Numbered from the stretch's first letter, positions 49,714 through 61,807 are shown. The stretch is 64,000 bases of DNA from Archilochus colubris (GCA_023079485.1 CM041097.1:17039658-17103657); one strand, 5' to 3'. Made by a program: numbers and translations. Notes: generated from the letters alone by a model not told the origin.

Positions 49714-50429
49714 GTGAGCTGGAATGTCCTTAAGAGATCCCTCTGCCCAAGCCAGGGTCAGCTTGTCCTCTTCCTCCTCACTGTACCCACAAATGTCAGA
49801 TGCTTCTTGCCTTGGTGTCACTCTCCCCATAGCAATTGTTTTACAGCAACCTCTAGGTTATGCACAGGGACACCTCTAGTTCTCCTCATCATTACTGTGA
49901 ATGAGTCCATATTTTACTGATCTTTTTTTTTGTTCCCTGACTCCTTCAAGACCTTTCTTTCAGTTTAACACTCACAGTTGTCTGAGACTATTTCTATTCT
50001 GCATTTTCCTCCTCCTACAAATCTTTTGCTTTCTTCCTGAACCTCCCAGTGGCCCCAAAGAACAAATTAGGTGAGAAAACAGTCTTGTAAACATGATTCA
50101 TCTCCAGGTGGGAAAATGTCTTTGTAGTGGTGATCACCATTGAGTCTTACTCAGCTGCAGCTCCTTGGCTCAGCTGAGTCCTTGTGAGATTTTCCTTCTC
50201 AGAAGTGAAAACATTTTCATGGAGATCTCCACAGAACTGGAGACTGGGGAGCACAATTTATTTACTCAGTTTTCAAAATAGTTTGTTCTCTTTCTCTCTT
50301 GCTGCCCCCTCCCCAAATGTAATGTCTTTCTTAGCATGTTCTCCAAATTGTCTACTCCAACTCCAAGGAGTTTTGTGCACCTGTGAGCTCGTTCAACCAA
50401 AATGTACAGGATAGTTTCCCTGGCTCACT

Positions 50430-51230
50430 TTATCCTAATTAAACAGTTGTTTTCATCAGATCTTGCAATATATTTTACTATAGATAACGGGAGAATATAT
50501 CAGCCTTGGAATTGTATTAAATATTTCCCTCATAACATATTGTCAACAAAAGTCCTGCTGAATTAATGACTTGTGTGCCTGTTTGAAAGTGGGATTGTAC
50601 TTGTCTAATTGTGGCATCAGTTGTCATAGTGACTATCAGGCAATCCGGCAGCAAACACCCTTCCTTGGCAGGGTTTAGGTAAAGCAGCCTTTGTGCAGTT
50701 GTCAGCCAGAGATTTATGATGGCAAAAACTATATTTGGCAGCCAAACCAATGCCTTGACCACTCTTTGTGCTCCTGCCCTTATTTTGACTTAAACACTTG
50801 ATATTCCACCTGAATATTAAGCGACCATCAGTCTCCAGAGCTGTTTTGTTATTAATAGATCACTTTTTATAAACTATGTGTAGGATGACTGGTTATTTGT
50901 ATAGATGTCCAAGAAATGCAGTTGCTGATATTTTCTGAACACGTAACTCCAAATGTCAGATCTTGCAAGCGGGTGGATATTAGAGGGTACCTTTTTATGC
51001 CTGCTATTAAAACATGTCGAGTGATCTATAAATTACCCTGTTGAGATAAACAGTGGATTAAAATAAGGCACTCCCATTCTGTCATCACCGTAAGATTAAT
51101 CATTGGAGTTTTGGTCTTTAATGTTAAAATATACCTCTTAGCAGTATATGTCACTACATATTAAATTACACATTGACTGACACATTTTTTAATCAAAACT
51201 TGCATTCTGATTTTTGTTTTCTTCATAATG
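50430..51230. promoter_or_regulatory. Candidate conserved noncoding element cluster
   Basis: A long non-repetitive block with retained CpGs (gataacgggag, caatccggcagc, aagcgaccatcag, caagcgggtgg, catgtcgagtg, caccgtaag) and many paired cores: atcctaattaaacag, cttgtctaattgtgg, tgttattaatagatc, ctttttatgcctgc and gtaagattaatcattgg. Two sub-blocks (about 50440-50760 and 50800-51130) are plausible. An 81-codon minus-strand frame has no domain. Enhancer function is inference. Confidence 0.35.
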
Positions 51231-52999
51231 TCACAACAAGATAAGAAAATAATTTTGCCAATGTCTATGAAATTTTTTTTTTCAACACTTGATGTTTTAT
51301 TTTTGCTTGTAGGATTTGTTTTTCTTCTGTGGTTTTCTTGAGCTTAACTCTGAGTTGTTTGTTTCATGTGAGCCTATGTAAAACCTACTTTTTCTCATTG
51401 GATCAGATGGTGAAGGAAAGGACATAAATTTCAGTCTAAAGATTAAAACAATACAGAATTTAAACATAACAAAGTATGAAAATTTAATTATCTCAGGTAT
51501 TAGAGGGAGACTTTTGTATGGTCATGATTACATCACTTGACTGGGTCTGTATAAAAACCAAATGTTTTCTTGACTGCATCTATTTTTTAACCATCATTCC
51601 AAATGAAGTTATGTTACTGTATTTAACAGCATAGTTTTACTTTCTTAAAAGCATTGGACAGTAACAGGCCCATGTGAGTAAATGTTTTTCTAAACCAAAT
51701 AAGCAGTTTTGAGACTGCCTATTTTCTTTCATAGGGGAAGTGGGCTCTTCTTGTAAAACTATGAGACTAATCAGGCAGGACAAGAAATCACAACCTTTTT
51801 GGGTTTGGTACTGTGTTGTGTCTCCAAAACATTGAAGGTCAAGTTCTCTGTTGCCATGTGTGGGCAACACTGCTCCAGAATTCACATCAAAGAGCTCAAG
51901 ACATTTGAAGTGGTGTAAAACTGCATGGCAGTGGGTACAGTAACGATTGTACCAGTAAACAGCCTGAAACTGCTGTTAACATCCTACATTTTCATATGCT
52001 TAGAAAAGTAACTTCTTGTTGGGTTATATGGTGTGTATCCTTTTACTCCAAAGCATTTAAAATACAAATTTAGGCTTAGAGGTCTCCAGGTTTATTCTGA
52101 CTCCCAGTGTTGTAGCACATTGGAAAAGTTTCCCTCATGTTAAGGTGATTGGAGTTTAAAATCTGCTATTTATGGGCTGTTTGTGCAAGTGATTTTTTTA
52201 CTTCAATTGTCTCTGGAAGTGTGGTTGCAACCATCTCTTCTTCCCCCCTTGTGTCATTATGTTGAAGAAAACAAGAAATGTCCTGACAGGGAACCATAGC
52301 CAGAAGTAACCCCTGTAACCCTGTTAAACTCCTACAGATGAGCAATTGGTCAGGAGCCAGGGGGGTGGAAGAAGGAAAGAGAGAATCTGAGCTCATGAGA
52401 GATGCTCCTGGCAGAAAGCTGAGTTTAGCACTGAGGAGGAGAACCTCCGGGCTAAGAGAGAGCTTTGTATTTCAGACTTACCCCAGTACCAAAGTGAAGA
52501 AGGCTCAAAGGAGCTGAAAAAGTTACAAGCACAGAGCAGAGAGGATGGAAGGTAAAATCCAGTAGTGGGCAGAGTTAGTCATGAGCTAGTGATGATTGGG
52601 ATGAGGCAGCAATTCCTGTCAGCTATGGGATAGCTGTATGGGCTAAACATGGATGAAATGGGAGAGGAAAAATGAAAGGGAAGAGCTTAGAAATGGACAG
52701 ACTGGAAAAGCTGCCATGCTAGTTACAAAGAGGGATCCTGGCAAGGAAGTGTTTAGATGCTATCAGTTAAAGGTTATCTCACACTGCTCTCGCTGGGTGC
52801 ATGCTGAAAGCTGGAAAAGGGAAATATTTCTCTCAAACATTTTTGTAACGCTTTATCAGTTTGTTAACATTTGGTCTAAATGTTCCCACATGCCTCTTCC
52901 CCATCCCCCTGCCTCAAATCCCAGGTGTCAAAGCTCCTTTCACAACATATTGATAATAACCAACACGGTTGTCCGTCTTGGAAATAATAAAAGCTGTAG
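51231..52999. other. Unique noncoding sequence
   Basis: No gene recognised. AT-rich to about 52160, then purine-rich at 52330-52700. The 117-codon frame at 52653-53006 has no recognisable domain or splice context. Confidence 0.55.
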
Positions 53000-53280
53000 A
53001 CTGTAATAGATTTTTAAAGTTACATTTCGAGTTTAATGCTTATAACTATATCACTGGGAGCAGGTACTTGGCACAAATGTCTCCATTGGAGCATAAACAC
53101 CTTGGCCTATAGCCTCTGAGAGTTTATCAGTGCCATGGGAGATATTTCCCGCTATGTACACGCTCCTCTACAATGAATGAACAGCTTGCAACTCCATATT
53201 AATCTACTTGATGACCTAGATCAAGAACAAGGAAAATAATGTTGATAAGTCAGTCACTTTTCCTTTTTGGTATGTCCCTG
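53000..53280. promoter_or_regulatory. Candidate conserved noncoding element
   Basis: Non-repetitive sequence with retained CpGs (acatttcgagtttaatgc, atttcccgctatgtacacgc) and binding-core-like phrases gagtttatcagtgcc (GATA-type), gaatgaacagc and ctccatattaatctac. No frame of note. A compact block of this kind typically aligns across amniotes, but that has not been tested. Confidence 0.35.
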
Positions 53281-54289
53281 ACGATTAGCACTTGAAGAGA
53301 GGCAAACAGATGAACGAAGACTTTGCTTCTGACAGGGGTCAATGTCATTAAGAAAACTTTCTTTTTTAATTATTTCTGGGCCAGACTGCAGGAGGAGTTA
53401 GGTGGTTAGTGAGGGGTAAGCTTGGCTTCTCTGGGTTGACCTAAGAGCTGTAGTTAAGCAGTATCACAGCACTGGGCTGGCTGGTTGAAAAACATGGTGT
53501 GTCTGTGAACACTCGTGCTGTTGCAATGATTTACAGTGGTCAGGAGCTGGACTGTCATGCCTGATTGTGCAAGAAACTTCCCTGTTCAAGTTATTTTTTT
53601 TTTCTTAGTGGCATCGCTCCGTTAACTTCTGATCATCGTGTCCTGGCTCTAAGCAGAGAGCTTGAATCAAGGCAAATCAACTCAGGCATTTTCTGATCAA
53701 GGATTATGCAGCCCTGCAGTCATTCAGCTGCAACCTTTATGGTAACCTTCGTATACACCCTGTATCCTTCCTGTTTATCTTCATCTTTTTCCTAGCACCT
53801 CTTTAAATTACACACCTGCAGAGGCACTGATCACTGCAGTGTAGCCATAAAGGAAAGACATTGCTTCTTTGCCCTCCTAAGTACCTTGAAACACCTTTGA
53901 TTAATTTTTTCACCAAAAATAGTCCACCTGGAATGGCTTGAGGGGCATTTACCATTGATACTCTGTAAGCCAGAGTGTGTGGATGGCATCCCACTCCCTC
54001 AGCTCTGGCCATTGTGTATACCAGCCCCAAATCCCTCTTTTATGTCGTCCAAACCACTGTGCTTTTTTTGTTCTTTGTTCATGCTAAGCTTAGAGAAAAG
54101 CAACATTTCCCTGTCAAATAGAAGGCTCATAGTAAGGAAAAAGTTTGAAGGGAGAAAATGACTGTTGCTGTTTTCAACAGAAACTGATCCCCAATGATCC
54201 ATATATTCAAGATGTGTGGGAAATTAATACTTTAACACATATATTAGTATGTCAAAATGGCATGCCTGCTTACCCATTAACCAGGTTAA
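53281..54289. other. Unique noncoding sequence
   Basis: No gene recognised. It holds a T9 run near 53596-53605. Short frames overlap on opposite strands (53955-54161 and 53999-54202) without domains. Confidence 0.6.
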
Positions 54290-54296
54290 AGAAGGA

Positions 54297-54425
54297 GACT
54301 GGTGTGACTTTAGATAGTAATTTCATTTCTATGCACCTCAGTTCTGTCATTTAAAAACAGGAATATGGATAATAAACAATAGCAGAATGTTATTGAGTCA
54401 TTCACATTTATAAAGCCCTTTGATA
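54297..54425 (+). repeat. MIR-like CORE-SINE remnant
   Basis: Collinear with the MIR core: gtgtgactttagatagtaat, then atgcacctcagttctgtcat, ttaaaaacaggaatatgg and ataata, then gagtcattcacatttataaa and gccctttga. These correspond to 'gtgaccttgggcaag', 'tgcctcagtttcctcat', 'ctgtaaaatgggga' and the 'aataatgtaaagcgctt'-type tail. Divergence is high, as expected for a SINE older than the bird-mammal split. Confidence 0.6.
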
Positions 54426-54429
54426 TTGT

Positions 54430-54485
54430 CTATGCCTCAGTTTTCTCATTTGTAAAACAAGTGTAATAATTCATACATTTATAGC
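54430..54485 (+). repeat. Second MIR-like fragment, same strand
   Basis: atgcctcagttttctcattt, then gtaaaacaagtgtaataatt, is a clear match to the MIR phrase 'tgcctcagtttcctcatctgtaaaat...ataata'. It starts just after the first remnant, on the same strand, and keeps only the central phrase. Confidence 0.6.
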
Positions 54486-55089
54486 TTTAAAGGATGGATA
54501 ATCTAATTTGACATCATGTGGAGCCAAAATCTCTAGCATTTCATTTAGCTGTTTTTTCACTGTGCTCAGGAGCTCCTGGCCTAAAGAGAACACACTTTTA
54601 GAAAGACACCAGAGCTTCATTTCAAAAATGTCATGTGACAGGCAATCTTCCACAACTCTTGGCAAATTATGCCCTACATTAGTTACCTGAACTAGTAAAA
54701 CCATGTGACTTATTCACAGTGTAAGTCAATCAGAAATCCTAACTTCCTAGCATGTTTTGAGACGCCTTATAAGTCATTTATTTTATTGGACAATTTGTAC
54801 AATATATTCTTTTCTTTCTAACACTCCAATTATTCTGAGATCTGTGGCCTGTGCCTTGTGACATCCTTTTCCAATATTTTTTTTTCCCAAGCCTGAGTCA
54901 CACTGACTGAGAGATGCCCAATAGATGATTGTAAAAGAGCCCTGGTGAGGATAAAGCTGTGTCGTTAGTGATTTTCCTCAAGTGGGCAAAGGAGCATTGA
55001 GCAACCCACCAGTAAGAGACTGCTAAGTGGAGCTCAGCACCCTGTCTGACTTTTCCACCCATCTCCCCTGCCTGGTTTGCAGCTCTCTG
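54486..55089. other. Unique noncoding sequence
   Basis: No gene recognised. Opposite-strand frames at 54471-54704 and 54508-54690 overlap and lack domains. A T9 run lies near 54878-54886. Confidence 0.6.
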
Positions 55090-55405
55090 TTATTTCAGGA
55101 GTCGCCAGAGCGCGCGGGAAGGAGCATTCCAAGCGCTGGGAACCATCTGCTCCGCGGGGTGTTGCTGGCAGCTCGTTTCCTAGCTGCCTCTTAGTCAGGA
55201 CTGAGAATTTCCTAATTTGATGCAAGGACTAAAATCTCCTCGCTGATCCTCTGTGTCATCCTCAGCAAATTTCCGGTGTTCTGGTTATCGCTCAGGAAGG
55301 CAGCTGGATGCAAACACAGAAAGAGTCGAGGCCAAGGAGAGACGCGAGGTTTCTGCTCGCGAAGGCGCCAGCGTGCGGGCGCGCACGTGCCAAGGAGCCT
55401 CCGTG
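55090..55405. promoter_or_regulatory. Small CpG cluster, candidate promoter or enhancer
   Basis: I count about 23 CpGs in roughly 315 bp, in two groups: gtcgccagagcgcgcggga to ctccgcggggtg (55102-55159), and gacgcgagg, gctcgcgaaggcgccagc and gtgcgggcgcgcacgtgcc (55342-55391). The rest of the window has almost none. The second group holds a CACGTG E-box and GCGTG (AhR/ARNT-type) cores. The sequence shows no coding domain. A block rich in enhancer-like motifs follows directly. CpG clustering in bird DNA usually marks an unmethylated promoter or enhancer. An unannotated transcript start is possible, in either direction. Confidence 0.5.
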
Positions 55406-55950
55406 ATGGCAAAATGAGTCTTTTCCATAGTCTTTCAAAGGAGAATTCTATATTTTCCCGACATTATGTGTTTTGGATTGGTCTCCACAAAGAAAAAAAA
55501 AAAGTCATCTTACTGTGAAATCCATTGTGTCTCTTAGAGAAATATAATTCACCATTTCGAGTCCCGCTCGTGGGTGACTTGCTGATTGGGAATTTGTTTG
55601 ATTTCCAGGGTGACAAATTCAAGTGTGTTTGGCTACTCCATAAAGAACAATTCATTTTTCTCCCTCTTTTTGGGGCCTACCATGACTGGTCAGGCTTCCT
55701 TGGAACTTGGAGAAAATATTATGCTTTTACATATATAACAAACCAGTCGAGGAGTAAAAATAACATTCGTGTAAGCTTGCCAAGGGGATTCGGTTGAACC
55801 ATTAGGTAAGGCCTGCCAGATATATATAGTTTCAGCTGTTAAAATTACATATTCATGTGTTTTCCATATTGCTGTTGGCCTCTCTTTTGGAGAGCTTTGG
55901 AATATTTTTTTTTACTAGACTCCAATTAAACAGCAGCAATTGAGAACTGG
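55406..55950. promoter_or_regulatory. Candidate conserved noncoding element next to CpG cluster
   Basis: Non-repetitive sequence with unusually many retained CpGs for its AT content (ttttcccgacattatg, ccatttcgagtcccgctcg, accagtcgagg, ggattcggttg) and cores such as gaaatataattcacc, gttaaaattacatattc and ctccaattaaacagc. A 90-codon frame (55525-55797) has no recognisable domain. A pyrimidine/AG then GT pattern (tgatttccagggtgac) is present but does not bound a credible exon. Confidence 0.4.
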
Positions 55951-57268
55951 GTATTCCCCAGGAACTGCAAGGTGAGGAGTGTGTGGTGGCCACTTGCAGA
56001 ACTGGTCATTAATCTCAAGGAAATTCAGTGAGTAGAGACTTGGAAAGGAGAAATGTTGTAAGGGGTGATGGGACACTCACAGCACCATTGTATATGCAGC
56101 CTGCAGAGTTTGTACAAGGAGTTTGATTGAATTGATTGTCTCTGATTCAACCTAACTGCATTTGTCTTTGTTACTCCCCCTTACCCCTAAGGAATCCACT
56201 CAAGCCAATGCCACGTGTTCCAGGTGCCACGTGAGCCTGTGTCTCTGGGAAAAAAACTCTCCTATGCTAGCCTAGATTTTTGCTGATTTCTCTGGCATAT
56301 AACCCCAGCTTTCTGTATTTATAAATCAGTCAGTCAGGCTCTCTGCTTTTTTCAATGAAATGGTGTTGAATAGCTCCTGGGTTGTTTGTGTTGCTGTACT
56401 TTTTCTTCTCTGCTTTATCAGAGCTACCTGACTAGAAGGACTTAGAAAGCTGTCTTAACATAGCAAGACACTATTAGAAGAATATTCTTCTGTATTATAT
56501 ACATGAATAATTATCATTTTACAGATCCCTGCCCCAAATAAGGTTGCCTCAAGAACGTGAAGCCTATTTCTGGCTTTCAATGAGCACTATTTGAGAGCTC
56601 TGCAACCTATTGAGAGGTCACGTTTTTGATACCACTGAGGCTTTTTGCTGCTAAATTAGGCAGGACAGTAGGGAAGTCATTAAAAGTGCTCACTGTAGCT
56701 TACACATTCTCACCCACCCACCTCCAAAGTATTTATGTGACCTATGAAAGCTTCTGTTCCTTCACTCACTTGGGTTAAGCATTTGCACCATACTCTTAGG
56801 AGCACAAGCTGAGCGTAGGGTTTGATGGTCAGAGCAGAAGATGCCCTGAGAAGGTTTTCTGAACTACTCCAGCATGGAAACCAAACACAGGTGTAGATTT
56901 TTGGGTATGAGTTGTTTGGTGTCTGTGCCATCTCCTCTGCCACCTGGGACTGTGATCCCATCATGTGCTTGTCCCTCTGGCCTGCCTCGGATTTTACATT
57001 CACCACATCACTGAGCAATTTCCTCACATCAAAGCCAGTCATCTATCTGTAAGTGTTCTAAAACAGTTAAGAATAATATGATAGTGAAATCAAATGTAAC
57101 CCTTAAGTCACCCTTAGGTTTGAAGAAAAGAGTAAACATGTTTTTTTTACATTAAGTCTGTTCTTGTGATGGATTAGGGTCTTGTATTCATGCCACAGTC
57201 CTTCTCCTGTTTTCTAAGAACCATATGAATTTTAATCTGGAGCCTTCCAGCAAAGATAATATATCTAA

Positions 57269-57286
57269 ATATATATATATATATAT
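57269..57286. repeat. AT dinucleotide microsatellite
   Basis: About nine AT units followed by gtataaatatatta. A simple repeat, likely length-polymorphic. Confidence 0.9.
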
Positions 57287-58617
57287 GTATAAATATATTA
57301 AGATGCTTTGTTCTACTTTTGAGGCATTTTCTGAGTAGGTTCGGACAGCTAAAATTGCTTTTGATTTGGAAAAGTGATGTTCTGATTCCCCAGTCTGTAG
57401 AAACCATACTGGTGTTGCTTAGTTTAGGGAGGGTCTATGGTCTTGAGCAAGAAAGTTCTGATTTGTCCAGCGTACAGGCACTGATGGGGAAATATTCAGA
57501 ATTTTTCATGCACCTGAAAAAAAATAATTGTCAGGAGTTCCTTTTTTTTTTCCTTCTTTTTTCCCCCTCCTCTATGCCAGTGGTCTAGAAAGATTTATTT
57601 AGAGAAGTTTATTGGCTGTGCAGATGTTTGTTCTCATGTAACACAAATGTCTCTTGTCTTGGTATCTTGTGAGAAGTCAGTTGTAAACTCCTGTCATGTC
57701 TGTTTTCTTTGTCTCTTATTTCTTGGGTATAATGTAGAGTAGACAACACTGACAAGCTCAGAATATCACTCTCCTGAAGCTGAATATGTGCCAAATTCTA
57801 AAATTCAGCTTTAATTCCCAAGATTAAGCATTGAAATAGTGAAGAGGAAAAAAAAAATTCGATTCATTCTTCCCTAAATTTCATGGGTAAGTGATAAGCA
57901 CCAATATTTCCTTTCTAGCTTTATGCCAGTGCCTACTCTGAGTGTAAGTTATGCATGAAGCAGCAAACTGCAAAACCCTGGAATTATTTTCCAAATGCTT
58001 TGCACATCTAAGGCAGAGCGTGCTGCGGGCAGTGCACCCCCAGCAGCTTTATTCTGCATATGAGAGTTTGAATTTCAGTACCCCCCTTCAGAGCAGGGAA
58101 AAGCAGTCCAGAGAAAAGCTAAATGCTAAACGTCCCACTGGAGGTTCTTGGTAAAAGTGGGAGCAGCACTCAGATTTTCTGGCTCCTGTTTCAGGATCTT
58201 AATTACATAATTAGCCTCGCTCAAATCAGGTCATGTGCCACACAATCTGACTTCCTTTGCTGTCGTGCTATCTGTGCTGTGTAATTCTCATGCCAGGATA
58301 GTGTATGGAGCCTTAAATAATCCAAGATATTCTAGGAAGGTATGGTAAAATGTTAATTAAAAAAAAAATATATCACATAAACATATATATAAGGAAATTA
58401 ACACTGTTACAGATTAACATAATCAAACAAAATATGGCTCATTACAACTGTATGTATTACCATGCATTTAAATGAATGCTGATTGAAGGGAAAAATCTTT
58501 TCTCTGCACTCAAATGAAACACAAGAGCAAAACAAGTGAGCTTCTTTTAAGAATCTTGCAACAAAGAAATTTATTTCACAGGTAAAAAATGGTAAACCGA
58601 CAGAAATAGTTATTTTT

Positions 58618-58770
58618 GTTAAAGGAATAAATCTGCTGAAATACTGTGAAACATTTTCTGTGCAGCAAGCCACAATATATACAATAATGCAGTAAAATCC
58701 TCCACCAAATATCTGCTAAAGGAATAAACCTGTCAAAAGAATTAATTTTCTGTGCAACAAGGTTATTCAT
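58618..58770. repeat. Degenerate duplication, ~97-bp spacing
   Basis: aaaggaataaatctg (58621) recurs as aaaggaataaacctg (58718). ttttctgtgcagcaag (58654) recurs as ttttctgtgcaacaag (58746). The order is kept, the spacing is 97 and 92 bp, and the sequence between is diverged. A weaker related phrase (cttgcaacaaag) occurs at about 58554. It is an old local duplication or an unrecognised repeat. Confidence 0.65.
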
Positions 58771-59189
58771 TCAACAGGCTTCCACCATATGTAATTTATG
58801 AAGCAAATTATACTATTCCAAAAAGGAAAGGGAAACTCATACAATGCAGCTCAAACTACAGAAAGATTGGCTGGAAGGATAGTCTTAAAAGTCAGGAAAT
58901 CACCCAGTAAAGCCAAGCATCTGCACCTTTGGTGAGAAAGGGCGTTTGCAGCCTGTGCCAAACACTTTACCACAAGAGTTGGGGCAATAAAAAAGGGACA
59001 ATGCTCCTCATCATATCTGGAGCAAACCCAGATAAAGAAAGGCAGGGAACCTGCTGATATTTCAGATGGCTGTTCCAGGGCCTCTTGTCCTGGTGGGTTC
59101 CATATCTATGGGTGAACAGGAGATGTGGTTCTAGCTGAGTTACCAGTGAGGTGTCAGTGTCTGGTGATGTTGCCTTTGCTGCTGTTTTC

Positions 59190-59275
59190 ATATTTTCTTT
59201 TTCTTATTTTTTTTTTTTATTCTTTAAATATTTAAATTTAAAAATTTAAACTTTTTTTTTTCTTTCTCTTATATT
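59190..59275. repeat. T-rich and AT-palindromic low-complexity tract
   Basis: Poly-T runs flank a self-complementary stretch (ttaaatatttaaatttaaaa) at about 59224-59243. It can fold back on itself. No further signal seen. Confidence 0.8.
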
Positions 59276-61723
59276 TTGGTGCCATTGAGTTAAACTGTAA
59301 GAGGCCAAGAAACTCATCAGCCCTCAGAAGTTATCCCTCCCCTTTACTGCAGTCCTCCTCTACCAAAGAGCATTCAAAAGTGAAACACAAAAAACTGTTT
59401 TACCTGTGGCTATACCTTTAGTGTCTGAGCCAAATTCATCAAAATAATCAAATTTTGATGCATGACAGATCTATAAACCGAAAAATCCCTTTGTAATTTT
59501 TCCCCTTGGATATCTGTCTGGGGGCTACTGCAACTTTCTGTTGAATCCAACCTGAAGTGTCATCCTCAGTGTCAAGTTTAAAGCCTCTGAAAAACTTCTT
59601 TGTTTACAAATCTTTGTTTTCATCCAACAATCTTCCAGTCCTGGGTAGCTTAATTTGTACTCTGAGTTCCAATCTTACTATTTTAATAACTTTTTATTAA
59701 CCTCTAAGCAAGCAGAATGTTATTCCTAGGGCAATGCTAAAGTTTCATTTATAAAACCTGAATAGGGCAAAAGTTGCTTTGTTTGGGCTTTTAGGTTCTA
59801 AATCCAGAGCTTAAGTCAGAGTCAGTGAGGTTCATTCATGGACCTTTGGGCAAATGTAGGTGGAATGTCTACTGATGTCAGGCCAAATATGAACAAATAT
59901 AGACCCATATATAATTTTGGGTGGAAATCAAGTCAAATCAGGAGAAATTTGGCACCTAGTGAGTCACCATTTGCTGTTTTAGGGTGTTATTAACCCGCAG
60001 CTGATAGGGAAACCAAGGTATTGGATTCCCATGACGAGGTGATCCCATACAGAGATCACTTCCATGGGCAAGGTGTTTTTTTAAAGAGTGGAGAAACTGC
60101 AGAACTCATAGCTGATAATTAGCAAAATTACAGAAAATGCCACACTGATTTACACTGTGAATCATATGGAAACAGTTCCTTAAACAGCAGCTGTAGTCAC
60201 CTGGAGTACTGCTCATGGGGGATAGAAGCACAACCAATAATTCATTTCCAGTCAACTGCCTCCAGTGGGGAAGCTCAGGCAAAGATTATAGAAAAGACAT
60301 TTAAACTTCCACTGATTGTCCATTCCTGGTCTCTTTATTTACATAAATTTGTCAAAGCAGAATTAAAAGCTCCAGCTAAGACCCAGAAGTCCGTATCTGA
60401 GCTTGAGTTAGTTGTGTTGTTTGAAAACACCTACCTATCAAATTGCAATATCACTTCATTCTTTTCCTGCAGGCAAACTAAAGAATAAATCATCTCCTGT
60501 GCAAATCCACTCATCTGTTTTCTGTTGGGTTTGGTGGGAGGTTTTTTTGTTTTGTTTTTTGGGACATTTTTTTTGTTCATTTTGTTTTTATCACTCGGTG
60601 ACTGAAATCTGATCTCAAAAAAAGTGTAGGCAGATGTACAGAAGACTTATTTTTCCCTTGGCACGCTGTTTAAAAACTTATAAATTAACTCCCCCTCTTT
60701 TAAATCATTCTTTTCGAGGTGTTCCAGCCAGGCATCCTCCCTGGCTGCCACAACCTAAATTCTTTGGGATTTGCTGCTAGCCTGAAACTATTGCACAATG
60801 TGAGCTCATCATCTAAGAAATGGCTATTAAAAATATCTGTGACTTCAGATGTGATTCATACACCCAGTGACATTTGAGTAAACATCAACATCACTGACTG
60901 GAGGACCCAGTTTGGCTCTCTGACATACCACAAGTAGCAAAAGCAAGACCATTTTAGGGAAGAACAGAACTTGAAGGTTATTTTGTATATGTATTATTGA
61001 CTGGGAGGGAGATCTGTGCTTGTAAGCAAGTGTATAAAAAGATCTTGGAAACAGAGGACAGAAAAAGAAATCACAATATTTTTAAAGCTTCCTGCTCCTG
61101 GAATCCTCAAGAAAGGTCTTGTTTTCCCTTCCTCTTGCATTTTGAGTCTGCAGAGAGTTGTGAGCCATAAATTGCTTTCTTGGTGCTGGATTTCACTGAT
61201 CTATAGCCTGAGTTCTGCAGTTTGTGTTTACCCAGCATGCTCAGTACTTTAGTCAGTTTTTGTTGTTGATGGGAACTATTTTAACTGCTTATAAAGTTCT
61301 CAAATTGGAGAATACCCTGAGTAGTCTAAAATATTGAAATGTAAGCCATTAGGTGAGATTGACAATAAAGTCTGATTAACAGTTTGATTTTTAAAACAAT
61401 TACATAAAAATACTGTTTGAGATCATTCACTTTAAACAGCTGACACTTTAATTCATAAATATAATTACAGACTCTTTAAGAAGGGCAAAATTTTTGCCTT
61501 GATATATACGCTAGCAATTGTGTATTTGAAATAGAATCATAAAATGTAGAACTTTTACATTTAATCACTAGTGTCAAAAATTATTAGGTAATAACCACTG
61601 CTGGAGAGAACGTGGTAAAAGATACAAAGGCCCATATTTAAAGCATAATTTTTCTAATACTTACTCTGATTTTAAGATGTCATGGCGTCATATGAAGGTG
61701 AACAGGTCAGGTGCAAAATTGAC
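59276..61723. other. Unique noncoding sequence
   Basis: No gene or transposon recognised. Mixed AT-rich DNA with short T runs (60541-60575) and scattered homeodomain-like cores. The open frames are short and uninformative. Confidence 0.6.
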
Positions 61724-61743
61724 TTTTTCTTTTTTTTTTTTTT
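61724..61743. repeat. T-rich run
   Basis: T5, C, then about T14. A simple homopolymer-type tract. Confidence 0.85.
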
Positions 61744-61807
61744 CCATGTTTAAGTGATCAATTTACACTCATAGAGGGGTTAAGCTTCCTGGAAGCCAAA
61801 GTCTTGA

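Larger units (their letters stand above)
44816..50429. other. Unique noncoding sequence
   Basis: No gene or clear transposon recognised. It includes T-rich (44811-44830) and A-rich (44969-44980, 48689-48702) runs, a 16-bp duplication at 46482-46513 and a poly-T tract at 49664-49713. The 139-codon frame at 49501-49920 is open only because it crosses the poly-T tract. The 97-99-codon frames at 46523-46822 and 47970-48257 show no domain. Confidence 0.55.
55951..59189. other. Unique noncoding sequence
   Basis: No gene recognised. It contains a duplicated gccacgtg phrase near 56211-56231 and an AT microsatellite at 57269-57286. There are T-rich runs near 57542-57550 and an A/T tract near 58359-58392. 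A degenerate duplication lies at 58618-58770. The 110-codon minus frame at 56710-57042 has no domain. Confidence 0.55.

Noticed and set aside
49501..49920. 139-codon open frame
   Set aside because: Kept open by the 50-bp poly-T tract, which translates as a phenylalanine run.
55525..55797. 90-codon open frame in the block after the CpG cluster
   Set aside because: No domain or family resemblance; the CpG and motif texture suits a regulatory element better.
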